Positions 31,571 through 41,879 of a DNA stretch of 64,000 bases are shown piece by piece. This stretch comes from Diphasiastrum complanatum (lineage: Eukaryota; Streptophyta; Lycopodiopsida; Lycopodiales; Lycopodiaceae): positions 913,863-977,862 of the forward strand of contig CM055102.1 of the NCBI GenBank assembly GCA_029204225.1, written 5' to 3'. Under the pieces are notes generated by a model. The model worked only from the letters and a program-made list of their open reading frames with translations. It did no database searches and had not been told where the DNA came from. The position numbers were made by a program, and so were the translations under genes. Within the stretch, counting starts at the first letter, position 1. Each line of letters begins with the position of its first letter.

Positions 31571-32240
31571 TGTGGAAAAAGTACAAAAAGGACCAAGAGT
31601 AGATCCTAATCTGATCCTCAAGAGGGATTGGTTGTCAGATTACTTGATCTATCAATCTACTTGAGATTAAGATCAATTTAGATCAATTCTAGACACAAAA
31701 TCCTAACAAGAACAATCAGTAATTGAAGGTAGGTTTACTTTCTGGTTTCACACGTGTGAAACACTGTCTAAGTACGGACTCCAACCTGAAAATCAAGTAC
31801 ACATTGATAGAACCTCAAAACAATCAAAACAAATGTAGACAAATGGAGAGAATCACTCAAAACTGCTTCCAAAACCAAGATTGGTGTCTCACTATGATTA
31901 TGGCCAAATGTGGCTCTATATATACAATAAGTGGGAGCTCATGGTACTGATCATCCCTCTGATCCCACGTGTGTGAAGGTGCTTTGTCATATGATGATTC
32001 ATCATGCAAAACCGACACTTGGACAAAACCTTCTATTTTGAGCACTTTTAGTCCATTTTCCTTCCATATGGAGATCTACTTGGAAATCTTCTAGAAGTCA
32101 AAATTTGCCTATTTCAGCTTATTCCACACATGTGAGATGTCCTTTACACATGGGATATGACACCTAACCAAAGGATGTGGCTCATGCAATCAATAGATTG
32201 ATGCCATGTGTCATATGTCTAGAAAACAAGTTTTTGGCCA
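31571..32240 (-). repeat. Element H 5' LTR, outer end truncated
   Basis: Begins TGTGGAAAAAGTAC and matches the split left LTR with few differences. A TATA-like TATATATA is at 31917-31924 and CACACGTGTG at 31749-31758. The match ends near GTTTTTGGCCAT (32240), where a 790-bp-family LTR piece begins. It shows the empty target site of Cop1-A. Confidence 0.9.
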
Positions 32241-32877
32241 TATAGTTTGTAGACATAGAATTAGCAAAATTATGCTTGTAGAATCTTGTGGAAATTCACA
32301 TGCATTAATTGTAAGTGATCCATAGTGACATGCAAGGCATGCACAAATTGTAATGGACACATGCATGATGATTTGTACATCTCTAGTTAGAACTAGCACA
32401 CTTGGAAAAAGTTGGTAGAGTTTCATGCATGAGAAGTGACAAATGTCCCATAGACTCTATTTTTCACTTTAGATGTCATTAAATGATGGATGGATGTGGT
32501 TCTACCTCGAGCTACCTCAAACTCCATAAATATGTGTAGCTCTCCTCATATTTTGTGATGAAGAACCAAAGCTTTGTAGCTATTTCATGTCATTTTGGAT
32601 CCACATAATTTTTTTGCTTGTTATCTCTCTATCTTTCTCTCTCTAACTCGTGTTGAGGCTAATGCTAATACACTGATATCTTGTACTTTTGCTCATTATT
32701 GATTCATTACTATCATATTCTGATGCTTAGCATGCTAGATTGTGGTTAAGCCATATCTTCTGAACTAGATCTTGTTAATCAATCTAGAATCAGGTTACTG
32801 TGCTAATCACAAAGCTTAATTAGATCCATCATACTTGTGGACATGCCCCACACGTGTCAATTCTGAAAATTTTGTCA
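32241..32877 (+). repeat. 790-bp-family LTR fragment, opposite orientation to Cop3
   Basis: Reverse complement of most of the Cop3 LTR. It starts inside the LTR and ends with the true terminus ATTTTGTCA at 32877. It carries CACACGTGTC near 32870. No primer site or body follows. Confidence 0.85.
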
Positions 32878-33281
32878 ATCAAACCTTTCGTCGTCTAGAC
32901 TGCACCAGAGATTCCGATCCAAACTAACAATGGTTACCTGATAGAGGCTATCACAGAACCAGTCATACAGGCCACTGTGCATCTGTTGAACAACTTTCTA
33001 GTTGTTTCAATATTTCGCAAGGATAGAATCTAGTCCATGCTACTGAGTCAGATAGTGGAGTCCTCCTTGAGATTCCCTGGTCCCATGGTTGTGCCATACG
33101 ACTGGCATGCCTTCCTCCAAGCGACAATGGATCTCCACACGTGAAAGGATAGATGAGATCACGAAAGTACCAGGAAGAGGTCATCTTCCAAAGACTGACA
33201 GGAAACCGTTAGGACATGTCTAATCAGCCGTTCTTGTAATTTCTTGATTTGTTAATTGTGTCCTCCTCTCTACATACGTCC
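32878..33281 (+). pseudogene. Decayed coding fragment of unknown type
   Basis: One plus-strand register is readable from about 32881 to 33130 (A-P-E-I-P-I-Q-T-N-N-G-Y-L-I-E near 32905; F-P-G-P-M-V-V-P-Y-D-W-H-A-F-L-Q near 33070), with two TAG stops and a TGA and no frameshift noticed. The style of decay and the Trp/Phe-rich end recall the unknown ORF of Gyp1, but similarity is not established. It ends before the Cop4 LTR. Confidence 0.35.
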
Positions 33282-34182
33282 TGATGAAGAGACATTTTGT
33301 TTTTAATGCCAAAGCTTTCATTTTGTTTTACATGCCTAAGATCAGCCATGTACCAAGGGGTACAACTATTTGATCTAATAACATGACATCATCAAAAGTG
33401 TTTTAGGTCGTGGCTAAACTGCCACTTTTGTAATTCGTGATTAATTCTAGATGTTTAATCTTTCTAATCTGTAAGTTACAAGAATGCGACACGAAATTGT
33501 TTGTGAACTATATACCTTCTGGTTGATGCATATGCAAGTAAGTCTGAAGTCTAATGCTAGTAAGCAAGACAATTGTCAGAAGACGAAATATATAGAATAC
33601 GAATCCGCTTACATGCGAGATAATTTATGTAATAGGATCTGTAGAACCAAGGTCCACTAGTAAGCGAGACTCAAATTTGTGAGAGAATTGTATTTCTCTC
33701 ACGCCAACGCAGTTCGTGGATTTGCATGCAATGCTTAAAAGAATCAGAAAAATCAATAGATGATTTTGTAGTTGTCGTGCACATTATTAATTCTAGATGA
33801 TTGTTAAAGGGTAAGTCAATTACAGAGCCCACCTAGGTTTTGTTTCATTCCATTTCATTTCGTCCTGTTTTATTTTGTCTTGTCTCGTCTCGTTACAGGG
33901 CTTGATTGCTTGATTGATCTTGTCACAAATTATTTCGTTTCGCGATCTGTGCTTCCAACATGAATCAATGTCAATGCAAGTTTCGCTTTTCATTTTGTTT
34001 TCTTGTAGAATTCATTTCATTTTGTTTGGTTGCATTATAGAGCCTCATTGATCCAACTCGAACAGAAATAATTCGAGTGTCGTGAAAAGTTCACGAATTG
34101 TTCGTGATTTTTCTTTTGTCCTTTTGTCACCAGAGTTGTTTTGGCTAGAATTTGTGTATTTTTCTACATCTATTTGTCATCA
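33282..34182 (+). repeat. Cop4 5' LTR (about 901 bp)
   Basis: From TGATGAAGAGAC to ...TTTGTCATCA, followed by the primer site. Rich in TTTCGTTTCG-type pyrimidine repeats and GCGACACGAAATTG blocks. Related LTRs: 1-365, 37624-38408 and 60556-61500, plus a diverged one from 38409. Confidence 0.8.
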
Positions 34183-34183
34183 G

Positions 34184-34196
34184 TGGTATCAAAGCC
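34184..34196 (+). other. Cop4 primer-binding site
   Basis: TGGTATCAAAGCC two bases after the LTR end; initiator-tRNA-Met type. Confidence 0.9.
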
Positions 34197-34299
34197 TACC
34201 TTGTCAAAAATCTGACATAGCCAAAGGCTATCAAATCCAAAGGGGCTGAGCATTCAAACAATCAACCATCAACAAGTGAACACAAATTCAGAAGCAATG

Positions 34300-35503
34300 G
34301 CTTGTATCAGCAGCATATAGATTAAGATCCGTATAGTTTTGGATTCTTTCGAATCTAACTTTCTAACATGGAAAGTTACGAATCGTTGATACTAAAGGGT
34401 GAAGGACTCTTCCCCTGGGTGGATGGCACAGAGGAAATGCCTACGACATCAGGCAAAGGGCTATGCGAGTGGAGGGAAAAAAATGACAAGGAAGTAGTCT
34501 TGCTATCATCTTCCATCAAAGATAGTCTCACACTTGACCTGGCTACACTCTCCAAGGCTAAGGCAATGTGAGATACACGGTTCATGAGATTTCAAATGAA
34601 ACCACAAAGTCAAATCATGATGCTGGAAGATCAGCTGACAAATCTACAGTGGGATGAGAAAGACCTCACTTCTTCTGTAAGGAAGATGAAGGATCTATTC
34701 CTATCAGTACACAATTCGGGAGCAGAAAATGTTGTGTAAGCTTAGAAGCAGCTCACTTACTCATTAAGAGCCTTATCCAGATCTTTCCAGACAACAGGAA
34801 CCCTGCTCGCGAAAGATCCTACAATGACCCTCGAAAAGGCTATTGTCGAGATTCGAGAGGAAGTTGAGGCTAGAGAACATCTTGATCACAAAGATGGTTC
34901 TGACCAGGCCCTCTACGACAACAAAGAAAAAACCAAGAAACAATTCAAGCCTAAGAGAGAGTCAAATCAAAGGCAGGATCGTGATCAGCAAGCAGGGAGA
35001 ACCAACAAAGGCCAGTGGAAGAGCAAAGGGAGGTCAAAACAACAAGGTGGAGACAAGAAGACTTGCGTGAGAGACAGACGAGATGGGCACACAATTGATA
35101 TCTATTGGCTCAATCCAAAAATTCAATGTATCCACTACCACAAAAAGGGTCATGCATCCATGGACTGTCGCTTGAACCCGAGGAACAAATCAGCACAAAA
35201 CAGTCAGGAGAACAACAACAGTTCGTCCTATGTCAAGGAGCCTGAGAGCTCAAAAATGGGTGAAGAGAAATCGAACAGAAATTGTTCGACCGCCTACATT
35301 TGTGCAGATGTGTGTACAACATCAACATCTGACACACAAGAGGTGATCCTAGACTCAGGAGCTACCTCACACGTCATGACATCAAGACGAATTATGTCTA
35401 ATTTCAGAAGTGCAGATCCTCCAAGATTCATAGTTCTTGGAGATGGATCCAAACATCAAGTGAATGGTATTGGTTCATTGTGGCTTAACACGAATGGCCG
35501 AGA
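34300..35503 (+). pseudogene. Cop4 gag and protease N-terminal part
   Basis: Gag begins near 34330 (S-N-F-L-T-W-K-V in one frame) and shifts frame near 34385 into L-I-L-K-G-E-G-L-F-P-W-V-D-G. A TGA interrupts it at 34569, and further stops follow near 34737. A well-preserved frame from 34824 carries a basic stretch and two degenerate zinc knuckles: the first has lost most ligands, and in the second C-I-H-Y-H-K-K-G-H-A-S-M-D-C, Tyr replaces Cys. The protease core V-I-L-D-S-G-A-T-S-H-V-M lies near 35345-35380. The TIR element interrupts the protease at 35504. It closely resembles the Cop8 gag (47274-48146), so both belong to one lineage. Confidence 0.8.
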
Positions 35504-36115
35504 CATTAGAGGAGTTTTGATTTCCAAAAAGACCCTTTAAGAATTCGTACAAGATGTCTTTTTTATTATTAAAATATTATAACACTAATACATTTAACTT
35601 GCCATAACTTTTTAATCGTAGCTCAAAATATGTCATCTAACATATCATTGGAAAGCCCTTGTTGAGCGCTTTCCAATGCACCAAACTTTGCTAAATTCGG
35701 ACTTACCACTAAAAAGTTATGCCATTTTTAGTATTGAATCAAAATGTGGACTCAAAAAGTTATGTTACGTAGATTTCCATGTGTAAGAAACATTGAGAAA
35801 AAATATAAAAAGAATATTAAAAAAATGTTCTCAAAGAACTTGTTAGAGAGAGCATTTGAAAATTCAGTTTGCTTGTGAAACAGATGTTCCATTATCCAAC
35901 ACTTTCAAGCTATTGAACCAATTCTTGTTACTTGTCATATGTCTTGTGGCTCCCGATTCAATATACCATGCTTGATCATCTTGATTAGATGACAATGTAG
36001 ATATGAAGATGCTAGAGTCTTCAATCTCACTCTCATCGACAAGGTTACCTGCTTGCTTTGGTTTTCCCTTGCCTTGTTACAAAGGGTCTTTTTTGGATTT
36101 AGAACTCCTCTAATG
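35504..36115. mobile_element. TIR-1: terminal-inverted-repeat element carrying a Copia protease piece (612 bp)
   Basis: Left end CATTAGAGGAGTTTTGATTT...AAAAAGACCCTTT and right end AAAGGGTCTTTTTT...AACTCCTCTAATG are inverted repeats of about 35 bp with few mismatches. A shorter relative lies at 59686-60059 and shares the first 300 bp and the right TIR. The extra middle (about 35850-36080) encodes, on the minus strand, the Copia protease segment A-W-Y-I-E-S-G-A-T-R-H-M-T plus flanks. No transposase is encoded. Target duplication unclear. Confidence 0.8.
35850..36080 (-). pseudogene. Captured Copia gag/protease fragment inside TIR-1
   Basis: An open minus-strand stretch reads G-K-G-K-P-K-Q-A-G-N-L-V-D-E, then A-W-Y-I-E-S-G-A-T-R-H-M-T-S-N-K. 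The catalytic Asp of the usual W-Y-I-D-S-G is Glu here. It is on the opposite strand to the host Cop4 protease and not its duplicate. The fragment has no start codon context and is bounded by TIR-element sequence on both sides. Confidence 0.8.
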
Positions 36116-37623
36116 CAGACAACTCGAAGATTTGTGTTCATGCCTACACTACAACAAGATTTGCTTTTTGTGGCAAGGATAGCTGATGTAGGAATGAGTG
36201 TGACATTTTTTGATGAAGCATGCAATGTGATTGATGCCAATACCAGTATCTTGATCACTTAAGACAAAAGGAAAGATAATCTATATTACCTGAAGTTACG
36301 CCTACCTGCAAATCAGGTGCATCATACTCATGATAATTCGCTAGACACTCTATGGCACAAGAGACTATGCCACATGAACTCTATGGCACTTTACCAAGCA
36401 AGCCATCATGGAGCAATAACAGGGGTCAGCATCTTGAATGAAAACAATTCGACCACTTGTGATACATGTCTGAAGGGTAAAATGTCATGCACTCCATTTG
36501 TCAAAGATACAAAACGACTAAGAATCTGGAGTTAGTGCATTCTGACATCTATGGGCCTTTCAATGTGATCTCAATAGGAGGCTCAAAATATTACATAACC
36601 TTCATTGATGATTATAATAAATTCGCCAGAGTGTATTTCATTCAAAATAAATCAGAAGCACTTGATAAATTCACAAAGTATGTGAATTGGATAGAGAGAT
36701 GCACAGACAACAAAGTAAAGAAAATAAAGACAGATCGAGGTGGCGAATACATTTCGAATCGCTTTATTGACTTCTGCAATGATCGTGGTATCATTCACAG
36801 AAGGACTGCAGCCTATACACTGCAGCACAACGGTGCTGTAGAACGAAAGAATAGAACCTTGATGGAAGCAGCCAGATGCATGATGGTCTACTTGAAAGCT
36901 CAAAGGGTACTGTGGGCTGAAGCAGTAGCTACAGTTGCATACATCCAAAACAGGACAGGGAAGTCAGGTGTCCCTCACATGACACCACGGAAATTATGGT
37001 GGGGTAGAAAGCCCAACCTGTCTCACATTAGAATCTTTGGTTGTGCAGCTTATGGACATATCTCTGATAAGCTTCTAAAGAAGCTTGATGAGAAAGCTGA
37101 ACATGGATTTCTGGTATGTTATGACAACAATTCGTCATACTACAGAGTCTACATGCCAGACATTAACACTATTAAGACAGTGAGAGATGTCAGATTTGAT
37201 GAGAGCAGGACAATAGCCAATGATGATCCTATCAGTTATGAAGTGCTGGAGAGACAATACTATGATTTGCCACCAGCGACACGAACACAAAAATGAAGAC
37301 TTTTGAGTCACTTCACATTCGAGTGATGAATCAGAAGACGAGAGATTCGAGAGGCAGCCTACTGCTATAATTCATGTAAACCAAGATGGTTCTGGACCTA
37401 GCAGGGCAGACAATGACAAAGGCATTGCTGTCCTAGGGGGATCTCCTAGAAGGTTGACAAGACCACGAAGAGCGCCAACAAGATATGTGCCAGGCAGCTT
37501 AGCTTCCACATCAAAAGAGTTCTATGGATTCAGTGACAAACCACAGACTTTCGAGGAGGCAATTGAATGTCCAAAGAAGGCCAAATAGATCCAAGCCATG
37601 AACGAAGAGATGGAGTCCATGAG
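36116..37623 (+). pseudogene. Cop4 pre-integrase and integrase, to the RT start
   Basis: Protease C-terminal part resumes at 36116. Pre-integrase: L-W-H-K-R-L-C-H near 36350, C-D-T-C near 36460. Integrase core frame 36487-37296: H-S-D-I-Y-G-P (first Asp near 36542), K-T-D-R-G-G-E-Y (second Asp near 36733), H-N-G-A-V-E-R-K-N-R (Glu near 36842), then I-R-I-F-G-C-A-A-Y-G-H. A frameshift near 36530 and a TGA at 37294 break it. The linker reads on to F-E-E-A-I-E-C...A-M-N-E-E-M-E-S-M near 37550-37620, the start of RT, where the element is joined to LTR sequence. Confidence 0.82.
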
Positions 37624-38408
37624 GTAATAGGATCTATAGATCCAAGGTCCGCTAGTAAGCGAGACTCGAATTCATGAGAGAACTGTATTTCTCTCATGCC
37701 AACGCACTACATGTTTCTACATGCAGTGCTTGAAAGAATAAAAAAAAACAATATATAATTTTGTAGCTGTTGTGCACATTATTAATTCTAGATGATTGTA
37801 TGATCTTGTACGCAAATTAGTCTGATATTATTTGTGTGTCTAATTTGCTTGTTCATTTAATTCCACATCTTTGGCTTGATATTGTTGAATGCTACATTAC
37901 TCTGTTAACATAGATCAGTTGTGTCTGACTACTCTCTGAAGGATTGTAGGAGTGATACAACCACCAGTGACCAACGATCACATCTGAATTCCTGACAAAC
38001 AAAATTCGTTCGCAAATCCTTTCGCTTTGTTCTTTGCTTCATGATCACTTAGCTAAAGGGTAAATCAATTACAAAGCTCACCTAGGTTTTGTTTCATCTC
38101 ATCTCGTTACAGAGCTTGATTGCTTGATTGATCTTGTCACAAATTATTTCACTTCGTTGTGTTTTGTTTCACAATCTGTGCTTCCAGCATGAATCAATGT
38201 CAGTGCAAGTTTCGCTTCGCTTCATTTCGTTTCATTTTCTTGTAGAATTTGTTTCGTTTCGTTTGGTTGCATTATAGAGCCTCATTGATCCAACTCGAAC
38301 AAAAATAATTCGAGTGTCATGAATCATTCGTGATTTTTCTTTTGTCAATTTGTCACTTGAGTTGTTATGGCTTAAATTTGTGTATTTTTCTACATCTATT
38401 CGTCATCA
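37624..38408 (+). repeat. Cop4 3' LTR, 5' part deleted
   Basis: GTAATAGGATCT at 37624 aligns with 33629 in the 5' LTR, so about 350 bp of the LTR start is missing. It ends ...TTCGTCATCA at 38408. Confidence 0.8.
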
Positions 38409-39049
38409 CCTAATTATTAATAATGCAGTTATAGTAGATTGCCAGTATACCAATGTAAGCTGAGCACTGTGTAGCCAGCAAGCTAAGGTTCAAGAAGTCC
38501 GCTAGTAAGTGCAACAGATTCGGATTTGTGAAAGACAGAGTTCCTGTCGCGTCGATGCGCTGTGTGGTCTGTCACAACAGCGCTTAAAGAATTCTCTGAT
38601 AATGCAGTAGATGTTTATGCAAAAGAGTTTCTTGTTTTGAACATGATCAAATGCTTAAGTGTTTGATAGTTGTATGTTTGTAATCAGTTGGTTTTCAATC
38701 TTATTCCGCACACTGGTTTTACCTTGTCGAATGCATGCATAAGTAAATTCTACGTAGTAGGACAGTAGTGTCTATTGTCACTTTGTAGGTTTGTAGATCC
38801 TGTCATAGAGGGCAGTAGACCCGAGGACAAAATTGATAAATTTTATAGTTTTTAGGACAATAATGATTGTACTTAACAATCATAGAGAGTTATTGGTTGC
38901 TTAATCAATGGATCTATCAAGTTCTACACATAAGACCTTGATCTAGATTCACTACACATGGATTTAAGCAAGAGCAATGGATCAATAGATCATAAATTAG
39001 TGAGAGCGACCTCACACGTGTGGAGTACTGTCCACAATACGGCCTGCAC
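38409..39049 (+). repeat. Diverged Cop4-like LTR fragment and unassigned sequence
   Basis: About 38480-38600 retains the Cop4 LTR landmarks in altered form (GTCCGCTAGTAAGTG, a CGTCGATGCGCTG block, GCGCTTAAAGAAT). No ORF. The part from 38830 is unassigned except for CACACGTGTG at 39013-39022. Confidence 0.5.
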
Positions 39050-39085
39050 CAACCCTATCAATTTCAATAAAACCTCTTGTACTTG

Positions 39086-39097
39086 GCTCTGATACCA
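39086..39097 (-). other. Primer-binding site of a second H-family LTR
   Basis: GCTCTGATACCA on the plus strand, abutting the LTR at 39098. The 37 bp before it match the H leader end. Confidence 0.85.
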
Positions 39098-39900
39098 TCT
39101 AGAAAAAGTATAAAATGGACCAAGAGTGGATCCTAATCTGATCCTCAAGAGGGATTGGATGTTAGATTTACTTGATCTATCAATCTACATAAGATTAAGA
39201 TCAATCTAGATCAATTCTAGACATAAAAACCTAACAAGAACAATCATTTATGAAGGTAAATGTACTTGCTGGTTTCACACGTGTGAAACCCTGTCAGAGT
39301 ACAGACTCCAACCTGAAAATAAAGTACACTATGATAGAACCTCAAAACAATCAAAACAAATGTAGACAAATAGAGAGAATTACACAAGATTGGTGTTTCA
39401 TGTTGATTGTGGCCAAATATGCCTCTATATATACACTTTTTGGAGCTCGAGGTACTGATCATGCATCAGATCTCACATGTGTGAGGATGCTTTGTCATCA
39501 TCATGCAATTTTGACACTTGGATCAAACTTTCTATTTTGGACATTTTTGGTCCAATTTCCTACTATATGGATCTTCATGGAAATCTTCTAGAAGCAAAAA
39601 CTCGCCTACTTCAACTTATTCCACATGTGTGATCTGTCCTCTACACATGGGATGTGACACCTAACTAAATTATTTGGCTCGTGCAATCAATAGATTGATG
39701 CCATGTGTCATATATCTAGAAAACTAGTTTTTGGCCTTTTTAGCCACTAGAACTTGAATTAAATCATATGTACAACATATATGATTATGGTACATGACAA
39801 GTACACTAATTTCACACGTGGGAATAGGCTCCACACATGTGTGATTATCTTATATACATGATTTTGGCCTTTAACACGCATTATTTTTGCATTTTTCACA
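39098..39900 (-). repeat. H-family 5' LTR (about 803 bp) of a truncated element
   Basis: Matches both H LTRs over its length with more divergence. The start is mutated (TCTAGAAAAAG against TGTGGAAAAAG). It ends ATTTTTCACA. Only the LTR, primer site and about 40 bp of leader remain. It carries CACACGTGTG at 39276-39285. Confidence 0.85.
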
Positions 39901-39904
39901 AGCT

Positions 39905-40385
39905 TTAATAGAGTGCGTCTGTTGAGATCTCACACTGACTGTCGATTGAGATTAGTTGTCGGTTGAAATCTGAGACTGTCTATTGGTTGAGATTTGTTGT
40001 CGGTTGAGAATTGATAGAGTGTGTCGGTGGAGATCCGAGACTGTCTGTCAGTTGAGATTTGCTGTCGGTTGAGAATTGATAGTGTGTCGGTTGAGATCTA
40101 AAAACTGGCTATCGATAGTGTGTCGGTTGAGATCTGACACTCTGTGTTGGTTGAGAATTGACAGAGTGAGTCGGTTGAGATCTAAGACTATCTGTTGGTT
40201 GAGATTTACTGTAGGTTGAGATTTGACAGAGTGTGTCGGTTGAGATTTGCTGTAGGTTGAGAATTGACAGACTGTGTCAGTTGAGATCTGACACTAGCTA
40301 TCGGTTGAGATTTGACAAAGTGTGTCGGTTGAGATCTGACATTGGTTGTCGTTTGAGATTTAGTAGATCACTTTGGTTGAGAATT
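39905..40385 (-). repeat. CGGTTGAGAT minisatellite
   Basis: About twenty degenerate units built on TCGGTTGAGATCTGACA / TGTCGGTTGAGAATTGACAGAGTG, spaced roughly 20-30 bp. The reverse complement of the core, CTCAACCG, is the core of the Gyp2 repeats at 8650-8885 and 10019-10285. No coding potential. Confidence 0.85.
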
Positions 40386-40892
40386 GAAGCGTGAGAGAAC
40401 GGAGGAGCATGAAGGGCGGCTGAGGCAGTGTGAGGCTTTGGTGGAAATCCTAGGATAATCTACCAAGATCATTAGCCATTGATTAGATTTGAATTTATTT
40501 CATGGAATCTAATTAATCTAGGCTGAGTTCAAGTCCTATTAAGGTTAAAAACAAGTCTTGAAAGTACACCAAGAAGGAAGAAAAAGATTAAGTCATTTTT
40601 TTGGAGTCCAAAAATAGCCAAAATTGGCAAGATTCGATTGTAAGTAGATTTCACATCATCTTATCTTCATTCCCTAGAGACAATCAAATCCATTTTTTGG
40701 CAAGATTTGTTTGGAAGTAGTTTTCACTTCATCCTATCTTCATTTCAGCTTTGTGTGAGAGTGATAAAACTATGATTATAAGTCCATTTGTTGGATTAGA
40801 AATCAAATTTGAGTGAAACACTGCAAGTGTGAGACCTTTGTGAGTTTCAAGTCAATCAAATCTATTTCTTGTTTGTAGAAGTCACTAGTAAG
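40386..40892 (+). other. Leader preceding a Copia gag fragment
   Basis: No ORF. It lies immediately upstream of gag and shows paired similar segments (TTCACATCATCTTATCTTCATT near 40650 and TTCACTTCATCCTATCTTCATT near 40725). Probably element leader. Confidence 0.45.
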
Positions 40893-41182
40893 ATGGGATC
40901 TGCTAGAGCATACCTTTTAGAAACTAGTGAGAGATTGAATTCTACAAATTATGCTATTTGGAAGGTTAGGATGAAGTCACTCTTGGTGCTCCAATATCTT
41001 TATGAGTTCTTGATTGAAGATGAAGATGAACCTCTAGGTGCACAGGAGTTAGCTAGATACAAGAAGAGATATAGGCTTGCACTTCATTGTGTGAATGTGA
41101 GCAATGATTTGTTGAGAGAAGTATCATCATATACTAGTGTTGAATCTTCATCGAACAATTTACAAGAGCCCCTTGTGAAGGT
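40893..41182 (+). pseudogene. Copia gag N-terminal fragment
   Basis: ATG at 40893 starts a frame with L-L-E-T-S-E-R-L-N-S-T-N-Y-A-I-W-K-V-R-M-K-S-L-L, the N-terminal capsid signature also seen in Cop1 and Cop2. It then runs R-Y-K-K-R-Y-R-L-A-L-H-C. It stops being gag at 41182, where the Cop5 LTR begins. Only about 97 codons remain. Confidence 0.8.
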
Positions 41183-41865
41183 TGTTAAAATTAAAACAAA
41201 TTAGGACCCTAAAACACTTGAAATGATGAGGGAAACAATAGATTATGATTTCATAAGATTAGCACAACTTGAACCATCAAAATCCATCAAGAATCTATGC
41301 TTGAAACTCACTAAATGGCCCAAATCCTTGAAGAAGCCTTCACACGTGTGAAAGTACGGCCTCCCATAGTTTGAGTATCGTACACCAGACCTACATTCAA
41401 TCCTATAATCATTAGGAATCACAAAAACTCGAACAATTATGAACATAGAGAGCAATTGCACCAATATGAGAGCAAAATCATGAGATTGCTTGATTGATTT
41501 TGGTGAGATATCAACACCTATATATACATGATCCATCATGGTTTTGGGTAGGTATGAGTAGCCCTAAATCTATCCCTAATGCTAATTTTGGTGGATCTTT
41601 CATCCCTACCAAGTTAGGGTTGGAATCTTGGAGATCTCTCAACAATGCAAAAACTACCAAAAATAGCTCCTACTTTTTTTCTCTTGTATCTAAGCATGAT
41701 TTGGACTCATTCCAAAGGTTCCATCACTTAGGTCTACTTGAGAACATCCTTATGAATGGAATCCTATGTTATTTGGCACGTGTGACAAGCCACATCATGA
41801 CCATCTAGCTATTTACAAGTCATATGACCAAAATCTAGTCAAGCTAGAATTGTGAATTTTTAACA
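41183..41865 (-). repeat. Cop5 3' LTR (683 bp)
   Basis: TGTTAAAATT...TTTTTAACA on the plus strand, followed by CTCCTCCTCACT (41866-41877), the complement of the purine tract. It carries CACACGTGTG at 41341-41350. Single copy here, so the outer edge rests on the TG terminus and the loss of gag similarity. Confidence 0.75.
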
Positions 41866-41879
41866 CTCCTCCTCACTAT

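Larger units (their letters stand above)
20675..32240 (-). mobile_element. Element H: pol-less LTR element with a 610-aa ORF, minus strand
   Basis: The left (3') LTR is split by Cop1-A: 20675-21005 plus 27442-27941. The right (5') LTR is 31571-32240, cut at its outer end by a foreign LTR piece. A primer-binding site lies at 31559-31570 and a purine tract at 27942-27955. Without Cop1-A the element is about 5.1 kb. The body holds one long intact ORF (28079-29911) and 1.6 kb of leader. RT, RNase H, integrase and protease signatures are absent. The architecture is that of a non-autonomous element that would need enzymes from a relative. Confidence 0.8.
33282..38408 (+). mobile_element. Cop4: deleted Copia, plus strand
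   Basis: 5' LTR (33282-34182), primer site (34184-34196), gag, protease (split by a TIR element at 35504-36115) and integrase. The body then stops at the start of RT and joins the interior of a 3' LTR (37624-38408). RT, RNase H and purine tract are deleted. No matching 5-bp target duplication was found (CGTCC against CCTAA). Confidence 0.85.
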
